From Sciurus carolinensis (taxonomy: Eukaryota > Chordata > Mammalia > Rodentia > Sciuridae), in the NCBI RefSeq assembly GCF_902686445.1, contig NC_062232.1:14987105-15051104 (forward strand): DNA of 64,000 bases, in the 5' to 3' direction. The translations under genes were made by a program, and so were the position numbers. The notes beneath the pieces were generated by a model. The model saw nothing but the letters and a program-made list of their open reading frames with translations. It had not been told where the DNA came from and made no database searches. Below, piece after piece: positions 46,131 to 57,354 of this stretch; position 1 is the first letter of the stretch, and every line of letters begins with the position of its first letter.

Positions 46131-48031
46131 TTATATTCATATGCAGCCAAGGTTGAGATCCACTGGCATTTTAAAAAATATATACATATTCATAGGAACT
46201 TACAAAAATAGCATATAGTGCCTCCTGAACCCTTCACCCAGCTTCCCCCAGTGATGATCTTATGAATACAATATCAAAAACAAAGAAGTTGACATCAATA
46301 CAATACTGTTAACTATACTACAAAGCTAATTCAGTTTTCATCAGTCTTTCCTTCACTGATTCAGTTTCTATAATAGTCATCATGCTATATTACCTATTTC
46401 ATCTTGGATAAGTTTTGGTAGATAGATATATATTCAATTTGATCCAATGTGTAGATTTGTGCAACCACCATCGCAATCAATATACAGAACTGTTCCATTT
46501 CCACAGAACAGCCCCCTCGTGCTACCCTTTTATAGTCATACCAATCCCCTCCATATTCCATCACTGTCCCGTGGCAGCCAGTAATCACTTTCCCAACTCC
46601 ACAGTTTTGTTATTTTGAGAGTGTGATATAAATGGAATCATACAGTATGTAACATTTGAGATGAGCTTTATTCACAAAGCATGATGGCCTTGAGATCTAC
46701 CCAAGTTTTTGTGGATATCAATAGTTGATTCCTTTCATTGCTAAGTAGTATTCTATGGTACGAATGGACAAGATTTTGTTTAACCATTTATCCACTGAAG
46801 GTCATTCAGTTTGTTTCCAGAAATCTTTGCTTTGTTCCCCATTCTCTAGTGCAAAGCATTTGCTTTTTCATGATTTAGTCTGGAGTTAACTATATGTCAA
46901 TTATAGATGTTCTTTATTAAGTTGGGGAGGTTCCCCTCAAATCTTAGTTTGCAAAGAGCTTTTAATCATGAATGGTTATTAACTTTGTCAAATATTTTTT
47001 CTGCATCTATTGATACAATTATGCAATTCAATTATTTTATCCCAGAGCTTGTTGATATGGTACATTACAGTGATTGATTTTTCAAACACTGAAACAGCCT
47101 TGCATACTTGGAATAAACTCCACTCAGTCATGGTATATTATTAATTTTGTATGTTATTAGATTTGTTTGGGTAATACTTCTTTGAGAGGTTTTTGTACCT
47201 ATATTCTCAAGGAATATTGGTCTATAGTTTTATTTTTGTACCATCTGTTCTTTTGGTATCAAGTTTAGACTGTCTTCATATAATAAATTGTGGGGTGGGT
47301 ATTCCCTCTTGTTCTATTTTCTAGAAGATATTCTGTAGAATTGATATTAATTCTTCTTTAAACATCTGGTAGAAATCTCCAATGAAAATTTCTGAACCTG
47401 GAACTTTCCTTTTGTGAAACTTTTTAATTGTGAATTCAGTTTTTGTAATAGTCATTGTGCTATTATCTTTTTCATCTTTGGTAAGTTTTGGTGGTTTATT
47501 ATTTTAGAGAAATTGACCCATTTTATCTAAGTTATCAAATACACATGCATATAATTATTTGTGGTATTCTCTTATTATCCATTTAATAGCTACAGGATCT
47601 GTGGTGATATCACCTGTTTTATTCCTAATGTTATAATCTGTATCTTCTTTTTTATCTTCATTGGTCTTCTTGAAGGATCATCCATTTTATCGATCTTTTT
47701 GAAGAACCAGCGTTTTCACTGACTGTTGTTTTTCTCTTTTCAACTTCAATAATGACTGCTCTTAACATCGTTACTTTCATTTTCTGCTTGTTTTGGATTT
47801 ATTTTGCTTTCCTTTTCCTAGTTTCTCGAGGTGTGAGCTTAGATTATTGATTTGAGATCTTTCCTCCATTCGGATATAAATGTTTAGTACTATAAATTTT
47901 CCTCACAGCCCTGCTTTATCTGCATCTCACAATTTTTCGTATGTTTATCTTCATTTTCATTCAGAAGTTAGATCTATTTTTTAATTTCCTCTGAGACTTT
48001 CTCTTAACTCATGGATTATAATTTCTAAGTG

Positions 48032-48232
48032 GCTGGGCATTGTGGTACACACCTATAATCCCAGTGGCTCAGGAGGCTGAGGCAGGAGGATCAGGAGTTC
48101 AAAGTCAGCCTCAGCAACTTAACAAGGCTCTATGCAACTCAGTGAGACCCTGTCTCTAAATAAAATACAAAATAAGGCTGGGGATGTGTCTCAATGGTTG
48201 AGTGCCCCTGAATTCAATTCCCAGTACTTCTC
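48032..48232 (+). repeat. B1-dID SINE nested in L1
   Basis: Full dimer 'tggctgggcattgtggtaca' to 'ttcaattcccagtactt'. Confidence 0.92.
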
Positions 48233-48604
48233 AAAAATATTTTTTTAAGTGTTTGGAGACTTTCCTGTTATCTTTCTGTTATTGATTTCTAGTTTGATTA
48301 TAGTCAGGGAACACACTGCATCTGTATGATTTCAAGTCCTTTATAGTGAGGTTAATTTTATGGCCCAGGATATGGTCTAACTTGGTGAATGCTTCATGGA
48401 TACTTGAAAAGAATGTGTTTAATGCTATTTCTTGCTGAAGTATTCTATAAATGTCAATTAGAACCTCTTGATTGATGATGATGTTTAGTCTTGCTGGTTT
48501 TCTGTTGAGTAGTACTCTCAAGTGCTGAGAAAGGAATGCTAAAGTTTCCAACCATAATTGTGGATTTATCTACCTGTCAGTTCTATCTGGTTTTGCTTCA
48601 TGCA

Positions 48605-48900
48605 GATTGTCTTCAGCTTAGGCCCTGATAAACCCATCATAAATTGAAATTATCATAAGCAAAAATACACTTAATACAGCTAGCCTACCAAACACCATAG
48701 CTTAGCAATACAGTTTACCATGAGGTGAACTGGGAGTTGTGGCTCATAGCTCCTGTCCATCATCATGATACAGTATTATATTTTATAAAAGATCAAAGTT
48801 AAAAAATGAAGTACAGTTTCAACTGAATTCCTATTGTTTTGCATCATCATCATAAAGTTGAAAATCATAAGTTAGACCATCAGAAGTTGCCGGTATTTTG
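48605..48900. mobile_element. Short DNA-transposon-like element nested in L1
   Basis: The left arm 'cataaattgaaattatcata' and right arm 'gttgaaaatcataagttaga' form diverged inverted ends that break the L1 similarity. This resembles a known mammalian MITE whose exact name I cannot confirm. No transposase is present. Confidence 0.5.
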
Positions 48901-50955
48901 AAGTTTTGTTGTTTGGTGCACATACATTTGGGATTGTTGTATCTTCTTGGTGGAATGAAACTTTTATCATTGTATAATGTCATTCTTTGTCCCTGGTAAC
49001 TTTCTTTGCTCTTTAATCTTCTTTAGTCTGCTTTATCTGATATTACATATGACCTCTCTTACTTTTTAAATTAAATGTTTGTATGGTATATTATTTTCCA
49101 TCCTTTTACTTTCAATATAAATATAAAATATAAATACATTTGAAGTGAGTTTCTTGTGGACAACATACACTTGAATCATGTTTTTCCCTCTATTCTGTTA
49201 TCTCTCTTAATTGGTATATTTAGACCATTTAAAGTAATTATTGATATGTTAAGGCTTCAGTCTGCCATTTTGTGGTTTTCTGTTTGTTATTCTTGTTTCC
49301 TTTTTTTGTCTTCCTGTGGGTTACTTGTACATTTTTTAGAATTCCATTTTGACTTATCTATAGTCTATTTAGTATATTTCTCTGTATAGTTTTCTAGTGG
49401 TTTTAGGTTTTTTTAGATTATATCTTATCACATTTCAAGTGAACTTATTACATTTAGGTTTCTTTATATCCTTCCCACCTTTAAATATAATTTTCCTGTA
49501 CATTACCTCTACATATTTTGAACAACACAGTAGATAATATTATAATTTTTGCCATAACCATAAAACATGATTTTTTAAAAGTAATGAGGAAAGAGGTGGT
49601 CTATTGTACATACCCCTATTTTTATCTATGTACTGTTGTTTCTTTTCTGAAGTTCCAACTCTCCTGTTATCATTTCCTTTGTGTTTAGAGATTTTTTTTT
49701 AGTCATTACATAAGAGTAGGTCCACCACTGATAAATTCTCTAAGTTTTTCTCCATTGGAGAATATTTTTATTTTCTCTTCACTCCTGAAGAATATTTTTG
49801 CCAGATGTACAATCTGGAGTTAACCATTCTTTTCTTACAAAACTTGAAAATGTTTTGTACTTCCTTCTGGGTTCCATGATTTCATATGATAAATCCACTG
49901 TCATTCAAAATCATTCTTCCGCTATAGGTCATGAATTGTTTCTCTCTTGATGCTTTGTCTTTAGTTTTTCAAAGTTTGATTATGGTATAGCTTGATATAG
50001 ACTTCTTGGAGTTTATCCTATTAGGTTTTACTCTGCTTCTTGATTCTGAAGGTCTATGTCTTTTACCAAATTTGGGGAGTTTTCAGGCATTATTTATTTG
50101 AACTTTTAATTCCCATACTTTTATCTTTCTGAAACCTAATGACACAAATGTTAGATCTTCTGTTACTGTCCCATAGGTATCTAAGGCTCTATTCATTTTT
50201 TTCAGAGTACTTTCTGTTGTTCAGATTGAATACATTTTATTGATCCATTTTCAATTTCACTAATTCTTTCCTGTGTCATATTAATCTATTATTGACCTCA
50301 TCCATTAAGCTTTTTAATTTGATTATTTTTCAATTCTATAATTTCTGTGTTACGGGTTCTATGTATTTGCTGAGATTTTCTAATTTTTCATTTTTTGAAG
50401 AGTGTTTATAAATGATTATTAAGACATTTTTGTAACAGATGCTTTAAAATCTTTGTCAGATAATTCCAACATAGGAATCTCCTCAGCGTCCCTACCTGTG
50501 GATTGCCTTTTTCATTTAAGTGGTGATTTTCTTAATCCTTGTTATCACAAGAGATTCTTTTATCGTATCCTGAGCACTTGGGCTATCTTGTTACAAGACT
50601 CTGAATCCTATTTAAGCTTTGGTAGACGGGAACCTCTCCAGATTAAGCATGTAAGTCTGGGTTATTTTGTGAACTGTGGTTCCAATGACAGTTTAGTACC
50701 GAGGGCCCATATAGTGTTATTCTGGACTGCTTCATTTGTGTTATTAGAGGTTATTCTGACCCACACTTAAGTTTCTATTCTTAAGCCTTTTGGCATGTTA
50801 ATTCTAGTCAGATTCATGTATGGGTGGGTCAGGAGTTTGCCCAGAACTTCCTTATGCAGGTTTAATGAATCCCTTTCTTTTTTTTTTTTTTTATTTTTTA
50901 TTTTTTTTTTAATTTTTTTACGTTTACATAGGGTAATGATGTTTATTATATTTTT

Positions 50956-51000
50956 CCCCTCCCCCCCACCCCTCCCACCCGTCCCACCCCTCCCACCCCT
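50956..51000 (-). other. G-quadruplex-prone G-rich tract in L1 3' UTR
   Basis: The minus strand has at least seven runs of three or more G separated by one or two bases, within 45 bp, in the L1 3' UTR. G-rich 3' UTR tracts are a known feature of mammalian L1s. Confidence 0.9.
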
Positions 51001-51190
51001 CTTTTCCCTCTACACAGTCCTTCTTTCCTTCATTCTTACTGCTCTCCTTAGCCTAATTCTAAACCTAACCCTAAACCTAATGCTAGCCCGTCCCACCCCC
51101 CATTATAGGTCCTCATCCGCTTATCAGCGAGATCATTCGTCCTTTAGTTTTTTGAGATTGGCTTATCTCACTTAGCATGATATTCTCGTT

Positions 51191-52343
51191 AAGAATCACA
51201 TGATTATTTCAATAGATGCAGAAAAAGCATTTGATAAAATACAGCATCCCTTCATGCTCAAAACACTAGAAAAAATTGGGGTAATGGGAACATTCCTAAA
51301 CATTATAAAGGCCATCTACGCTAAGCCCATGGCTAATATCATTCTAAATGGTGAAAAACTGAAAGCGTTCCCCCTAAAAACTGGAACAAGGCAGGGATGC
51401 CCTCTTTCACCACTTCTATTCAACATCGTCCTTGAGACTCTAGCCAGAGCAATCAGACAAACCAAAGAAATTAAAGGGATACGAATAGGAAAAGAAGAAC
51501 TCAAACTATCCCTGTTCGCTGATGACATGATTATATATTTAGAGGAACCTGGAAATTCCACCAGAAAACTTTTAGAACTCATAAGTGAATTCAGTAAAGT
51601 AGCAGGTTACAAGATCAATGCTCATAAATCCAATGCATTTTTATACATAAGTGATGAATCTTCAGAAAGAGAAATTAGGAAAACTACCCCATTCACAATA
51701 GCATCGAAAAAAATAAAATACTTGGGAATCAATCTCACAAAAGAGGTGAAAGACCTCTACAATGAGAACTACAGAACACTAAAGAAAGAAATTCAAGAAA
51801 ACCTTAGAAGATGGAAAGATCTCCCATGCTCCTGGATAGGCAGAATTAATATCGTCAAAATGGCTATACTACCTAAAGTGCTATACAGATTCAATGCAAT
51901 TCCAATTAAAATCCCAATGATGTACCTTGCAGAAATAGAGCAAGCAATTATGAAATTCATCTGGAAGAATAAAAAACCTAGAATAGCTAAAGCAATCCTC
52001 AGTAGCAAGAGTGAAGCAGGGGGTATTGCAATACCAGATCTTCAACTCTACTACAAAGCAATAGTAACAAAAACGGCATGGTATTGGTACCAAAATAGAC
52101 AGGTAGATCAATGGTACAGAACAGAGGACATGGACACAAACCCAAATAAATACAATTTTCTCATACTAGACAAAGGTTCCAACAATATGCAATGGAGAAA
52201 AGATAGCCTCTTCAACAAATGGTGCTGGGAAAACTGGAAAACCATATGCAATAGAATGAAATTAAACCCCTATCTCTCACCCTACACAAAACTCAACTCA
52301 AAATGGATCAAGGACCTCGGAATCAGACCAGAGACCCTGCATC
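51191..52343 (+). pseudogene. L1 ORF2 reverse-transcriptase fragment (inverted part of the insertion)
   Basis: About 384 codons of L1 ORF2 protein read without a stop, continuing by chance about 55 codons into the flank (to 52513). It starts within the fingers/palm of the reverse transcriptase, just before the conserved 'IDAEKAFD' aspartate motif. It includes '[12 protein letters not shown]' and the catalytic 'FADD' at 51515-51526, and ends in the thumb/post-RT region. The N-terminal endonuclease and C-terminal Cys-rich region are missing, and there is no promoter. It is therefore a dead fragment whose open frame only shows how recent the insertion is. Confidence 0.95.
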
Positions 52344-52579
52344 TTAATGAATCCCTTTCTACAGCTCCCTCTAGTCTAAGATCTTCACACTCTCTAGTGC
52401 AGAAGGTCAGGGGTATATTACCTAATACTGCTTATGGAGGTGGCAGGGGTAAGAAGTCTAGAGTTCCCATTCACCAGCAGGTGAGGGGAGAGTGGTCATG
52501 GATTGCCACCAAGTGAAGTAAGAAAGTCCAGATTACCCCCTTACCCTCCTCTGACCTACCAACAAGGAAGAAAAGCTGT

Positions 52580-53110
52580 GACTCAAGCAATTTCCCATCT
52601 GAATTTTAAGCCATACACTTTAGTAGCTTAAAACAACACCCATTTATTATCTCTAAGTTCTGAAGGTCAGAAATCCTGGTAGGCTCAACTGGGTTCTTTG
52701 ATCACACAGGGTATCACAAGGCCAATATCAAGATGTCAGCCAGGCTGAACTTTCATCTGATGGTTTGAGAGAATAATCTACTTTCAGCCTCACTCAGGTT
52801 TTTGGCAGAATCTAGTTCCCTCTGTATGTAGGTCTGAAGTCTCCATTTCTTTCCTGTGCCAGGCAAGGTCTGTTCTTTGTTCCTATAGATTATAGGTTTC
52901 CCATATTCCATCTCATATGATCCCTCCCTTAAAGCAGGAAGTCCTTCCCAAGCTTTAAATCTCTTTACTCTACCACTAAGCAGAGGAAGTTCTCTGGTCT
53001 TAATGGGTTCCTCTAATAAATAAGGCTTACCTGGATAACCTCCCTTTTTTAACATTAGCTGTGGCAAATAACACAATCGCTGCAGTGACAGTTCATCACA
53101 TTTACAGGTT
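52580..53110 (-). repeat. ERVL-type LTR (MLT2-like), antisense
   Basis: Plus-strand landmarks 'ttaaaacaacacccatttat', 'ctctaagttctgaaggtcag', 'cactcaggtttttggcagaa' follow the antisense MLT2 order. Solo and decayed. Confidence 0.65.
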
Positions 53111-53958
53111 ATGGAGATTTGGGAGTGGAATCTTGAGAACTATTCCTAGAAATTTTGCACACCTCACTACCACTGGGTAGCAGGTAGAACAAAGTTAACT
53201 ATTTAGTTCAGAGATTCTGCAATTAGAATGTATTCATTCTATTGGACTTAAACTGAACATTATTTATAAATTACTATGTTCTTTGTGTATTTGTAGAATT
53301 TTTTTTACAATTTCCAGCATTATTATGTTTCTTTATGTATTCACTTATATAACTACTTTATACACAAAGGTACTTGAGAAACAACATCATAATATTTTCA
53401 AATCTAGGTCACTGGCTACTAATGCATGTTCCTGAGAAAAAGATATTAGATATAAATGATGATGTTGCCCTGTTGGTGCCTTGCACAAAATCAATGCCCA
53501 AGCTTTATCAAGCAACAATATTTCCTGAACTTTAAAAAAAAATTCTAAGGCTCTTATCCAAATTCCTGTCTCCACCTGAGCTGAGCCACATCGGAGACCT
53601 ACCAGCTGGAGTCCTCTGTGGGAAACCTATACTTTATAAGTTTAAATATCTAATAATGATCACAGCAGCATCCTAGATGGTTTGGATTTCAATCTGTTAG
53701 AAAGCTGGGGGTTAAAACACATGATCTCAAAGTCCCTTTCTAAGCTAAGATTCGATAATCTTGTCATTAAGAAAATAAGATTCCATTATGTATAATCACC
53801 ATAATCAACTTGGTCAGGGGACTAAAATTCACTGAGGTCGCAGCTCTCCCTGAGTCACAAGATTAGCCCCCCCCCAACTTCCTGCACTGTAACAGTTACA
53901 AAGCCTGAGGAATCCACCAAATGATGTGGGCTCTTACTGGTCACACACTTGGCCTTAA
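53111..53958. other. Unclassified intronic sequence
   Basis: No gene or repeat is recognised. Confidence 0.4.
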
Positions 53959-53983
53959 TTACTCCAGATCTTACCTGGAGTAA
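53959..53983. repeat. 9-bp-stem palindrome
   Basis: Arms 'ttactccag' (53959-53967) and 'ctggagtaa' (53975-53983) with a 7-nt loop, immediately left of the larger palindrome. Confidence 0.9.
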
Positions 53984-53992
53984 CATTTCTCA

Positions 53993-54110
53993 TAATAGTG
54001 TCTATCCAGTTGGTGTTTGGACTATTTTACTGAATAGTCCAAACACCAAGTAGTTGGTGTTTGGACTATTTTACTGAATAGTCCAAACACCAAGTAGATA
54101 AACACTATTA
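53993..54110. repeat. Tandemly duplicated 40-bp perfect palindrome inside a longer imperfect one
   Basis: Two 44-bp units sit head to tail (54010-54053 and 54054-54097). Each has a perfect 17-bp arm 'ttggtgtttggactatt', a 6-nt loop 'ttactg', the complementary arm, and the spacer 'gtag'. Outer sequence 53993-54009 and 54094-54110 is also complementary with three mismatches, so the whole 118 bp is one extended palindrome. Units 1 and 2 are identical. Confidence 0.97.
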
Positions 54111-54114
54111 GTCT

Positions 54115-54131
54115 ATTATTGAAACAATAAT
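54115..54131. repeat. 7-bp-stem palindrome
   Basis: 'attattg' and 'caataat' separated by AAA, immediately right of the larger palindrome. Confidence 0.85.
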
Positions 54132-54529
54132 TCGAGCTGGAATTGTTTTCTTTCAAGGACCCCATGGCAGGGGAATAATCAATAGTCACACATCTAGATT
54201 ATCTACCACTAATAGGAAAGACACTTCCTGCTTTAAACATATTCTGAACACTGCAAAATGACAAGTTTGCTTATAAATTAATAAAAATGAAAGATTTCCC
54301 CGAATTTTCCTACTTTAAGAATTTGCAGGAAAATAATACAAGCTCATAAATCTAGGCAAAGGCTGATCCTTTGGGTTGAAATAGCAAACTTCTGAAGATA
54401 ATTCTCTGAAATTCAGTAAATAAGTTAATACCTGATAGGATACTTGGGGGAGGCATAATGCAGCAGACTATGATGGTGACTGCCTTAGTGCCATAGGGAC
54501 AATTTGGGCACCCAGATAATGCTGCCTGC
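54132..54529. other. Unclassified intronic sequence
   Basis: No gene or repeat is recognised. Confidence 0.4.
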
Positions 54530-54776
54530 TAGAGCTTGGGGACTAGAACCAGCCTGCCTGGATAACAGTGCTCTCTCGGCTCCTTGCTAGCTTGTGTGAC
54601 TGTGGGTAAGTCCTCTAACCTAGATAAGCCTCTGCCACCTCTTTTGAAAAATGAACATCATAAAAATAGTGCCTATGTCATAGGGAGGTATAAGGATTTA
54701 ATGAAATAAAACCCATGAATGGCTTAGCCTCCTTCCTGCCTGGCATGCAGTAAGTGCTCAATAAATTTTGGTCATT
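54530..54776 (+). repeat. MIR SINE
   Basis: Near-complete MIR: 'ccttgctagcttgtgtgact', 'ggtaagtcctctaacctaga', ending 'gtaagtgctcaataaatttt'. Confidence 0.85.
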
Positions 54777-55292
54777 GTACACAGACAGACACAGGCTGAT
54801 TATACACACAGAGCCAGGCTGCCAGGAGGCCTTGAATAGAATGCAGCCATTATTATTCCATAGAGTAACCCAGCAATCAGGGCCAGAAAAGCTAACTGAG
54901 GGTTCATTTAGCACGTTCTAACAGTTGCCTGATGAATCCACTCAGAAACTTCTCAAGTGGCATTTTAATCAGGAACACCTTTGTTGAACAGCTTTTCAGA
55001 ATAATATCTAACACCCACTCTAATGACCCAAGGCCAGGTCACAGGCACTAAAATTCATCCTGTGGGAGAAGTTAGATTTGTGACAATATGATATTCCATT
55101 CAATGGTCTCCTTTGTGCTTCTATCCTCCAGTGCCTGGCACAAAGCAGACACCCAGCAAACGTTCACTCTGTGAGTGTAGCTAACCCACACACACCCAAG
55201 CACATCATGACTACATGTTGTGAGTAAGAAGAGGCTCTGCACAGCATGAAACACACCTGGAAAAATTCTTGCTACCTTTTTCCTTTTCAAGG
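54777..55292. other. Unclassified intronic sequence
   Basis: No gene or repeat is recognised. Confidence 0.4.
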
Positions 55293-55302
55293 GTGCCAAG
55301 TA

Positions 55303-55460
55303 GGAATGAGACAAACATCATTACCCTATGTACATGTATGATTTCATGAATAGTGTGACTCTACATCATGTACAACCATAGAAACGAAAAGTTGTACTCC
55401 ATTTGTGTATAATGAATCGAAATGCAGTCTGTAAAAATAAAAGTAAAATTTAAAAAAAGA
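55303..55460 (+). repeat. 5'-truncated sciurid L1, 3' UTR only
   Basis: A 158-bp L1 3' tail ending in an A-rich run, with the target duplication 'gtgccaagta' at 55293-55302 and 55461-55470. It shares 'catcattaccctatgta' with the 3' UTR of the twin-primed L1 but continues further before its A tail. Confidence 0.85.
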
Positions 55461-55470
55461 GTGCCAAGTA

Positions 55471-56248
55471 TCCTGAAAACAATCATCAATATAATTCACA
55501 AAATTAATGACCTTTGGGTGGAAAGTTTAAAGAAAAGTGAAATTTGATCAAAGAGATCCATGTTAGGGTCTTTAAATATAGAACAGCAACCTGGAAACCT
55601 CTCCTTGACACCACTTGTTGAAGAAGATTTGTGATTCTTTCTGAAGTCAAGAACAACAGTGTAACTGTGAGCTTTCTCTAGGAGGTTTGCAAGTATGCAA
55701 AATACAGGTCTTTCGCCTCACTGATTTAAAAAAAAAAAAAAAAAAACTATTCCCAACCGCTTTACACAAATAGCAAGAAAAGGTTCTGCATATGCCAGAG
55801 ACTTTCTAAAACACCCAGCAAATGAGAGCTGAGGCAAGGGCAAAGCAAGCTGAAAAATGTCACACTCAGCACACGTAGGATGCGAGGTACAAGCAAACAG
55901 ACTTCCACCTTCAGCCATGGGGCAGGCAGTGTGTCAAACATACTTCTACCTAACACATAAAGAAACAGGCCGAGAAAACAGCTCACTTCCTCACAGACGG
56001 TATCAGATAAGTTTAAAGATCAACAAGCATATTCTTTTAACCCCTACCACAGCTTCCTGCTTTCTGCTTTCTACAGGTCTATTTGTGAGCTACAAAATGT
56101 CAAGGGCCTGGGTCTTACTACACTTTACCAAATGTCCCCTCCAAAGCAGGCAGACACCTGGGCGTCAGCTCTAGCCGTGGTGTGGAGGCCTTTTCTTTTT
56201 AAAATTCGCTTTGCTAACCATTTAAACATGAGCGTCTGTCGGGAAAAA
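55471..56248. other. Unclassified intronic sequence with A25 tract
   Basis: An A25 run at 55722-55746 has no recognisable SINE body. The 105-codon plus frame 55857-56174 has no domain. Confidence 0.4.
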
Positions 56249-56330
56249 AGAGCTGGGGTGTCACTCAGTGATAGAACGCATGTGTGAGGCCCTGGGTTCA
56301 ACACCCAGCACCAAATAAACAAAAATTTCA
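56249..56330 (+). repeat. ID-like SINE, internally shortened
   Basis: 'gagctggggtgtcactcagt' and 'ccctgggttcaacacccagc', lacking about 10 bases in the middle. Confidence 0.85.
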
Positions 56331-56909
56331 AAAGTATATTTGTACATCCATGTCAGGAGAACCCAGAAAAAGGCTGTTTATCAATCCTTTGCAAGACTAA
56401 AGCACACCATCTGGATTTGAGAGCCAGGTTTAAGAAGGAAGACACTGATAATTAAATCCAAAGACAGAGCCCACATCTGCCTATAATAGGTGACTCTTTC
56501 CATTTTATGTGGCAGTATGAGGTCCCAGAAGGGCAGCCATTTTTTTTTTCAACTGAAGGATTTTGAGAATTCATCCTAGTCTTCCATATTATTGTATGTA
56601 TTATGATCTATCATGGTCAATTCAGAAAAAAAAAAAATCCAAAACTTGGAAATCAGGCAAAAAAGATGATTTTGTGACCTTTTAATGCATTTTCTAATAA
56701 GCCCCCCAGGAGGGTCATCTGCCTCTCTGGAAAAGTAACAATTTAACTGACACTTTCTTATGACATTTTACAACCCTGTAAAAGAAGATAACACATAGAA
56801 GATATGCTGCTCCCTTTTTTTCTTTCTTTTCTTTTTTTGTAGAGATGGTAACCCCAAAGGCTAGGATTTTACTGTCCTCTAAGACATGAAACAATTTTGA
56901 ATCTAACTT
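56331..56909. other. Unclassified intronic sequence
   Basis: Several short A and T runs. No gene or repeat is recognised. Confidence 0.4.
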
Positions 56910-56923
56910 TACAATCTTATTTG

Positions 56924-57354
56924 GGGGTCCTGACAGTGAGGCCCGGTCAGTCAGTCCAGGGGTCCTGCAGGTACTGTGACAGTGGACTTCCAGGCAACAG
57001 CAAGCAGCTGGCAATCCACTGGTGGTCTGTGGTCTGTCTGCTGGCTACTAGCAGACAATTGTCAGGTGGACCTCAGGCAGTGGGTGATGGGTAAGTGAAA
57101 GGCAGGCAATGGGCAGACAAGAGGCAGGCAAATGGCAAATGATAGGCGCCAGTCAGGGAGCAATCTGCACTCAAAAGGTAGTTGATATGCTGGCAGACCG
57201 CAGGTGATCGCAGTAGACAAATGGGGTAAATAGCAGGGGATCAATAAGCAGCAAAAACTGCCTCACCAAGAAACAGATATCCTCTGTTTGAAACCCGAGC
57301 TATGGAGCGACAAGGAATGCAGCCTCCCTCTAGTCCACCATCTTGGATCTCCTC
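56924..57354 (-). mobile_element. Isolated L1 5' UTR segment with target duplications and no A tail
   Basis: The minus strand begins at the right edge with 'gaggagatccaagatggtgg', which looks like the first bases of a full-length L1 5' UTR, and continues 431 bp. Perfect 14-bp duplications 'tacaatcttatttg' flank it at 56910-56923 and 57355-57368. There is no poly-T block at the left (3') edge and no ORF1/ORF2 sequence. The interior has an imperfect repetition of 'ggcaggcaa'-like words (57100-57150). Confidence 0.75.

Larger units (their letters stand above)
46170..50861 (-). repeat. Long old L1M/HAL1-type LINE, antisense
   Basis: About 4.7 kb of antisense L1, including ORF2-derived sequence with many stops. 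Plus-strand landmarks are 'attctatggtacgaatgga' (46750), 'gcatctattgatacaattat' (47003) and 'gattatagtcagggaacaca' (48295). It is interrupted by a B1-dID (48032) and a small DNA element (48605). It may comprise more than one element end to end. No intact frame remains. Confidence 0.8.
50879..52343. mobile_element. Young L1 insertion with 5' inversion (twin priming)
   Basis: A 1465-bp insertion lies between perfect 17-bp target duplications 'ttaatgaatccctttct' at 50862-50878 and 52344-52360. The left part (50879 to about 51187) is the L1 3' end in minus orientation: a T-rich block that is the A tail on the minus strand, a 3' UTR, then the last ~24 codons of ORF2 with the stop at 51113-51115. 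The right part (about 51190-52343) is an internal ORF2 segment in the opposite orientation. This is the arrangement produced when target-primed reverse transcription starts from both nicks. Roughly 2 kb of ORF2 between the two segments is absent. It inserted into the old antisense L1. Confidence 0.93.

Noticed and set aside
51200..52516. 438-codon open frame as a functional reverse transcriptase gene
   Set aside because: It is an internal L1 ORF2 fragment with no endonuclease or C-terminal region and no promoter, and the last ~55 codons read into flanking DNA.
53993..54110. CRISPR array or bacterial-type terminator
   Set aside because: There are only two adjacent copies, the 4-bp gap is too short for spacers, and the context is mammalian intron.
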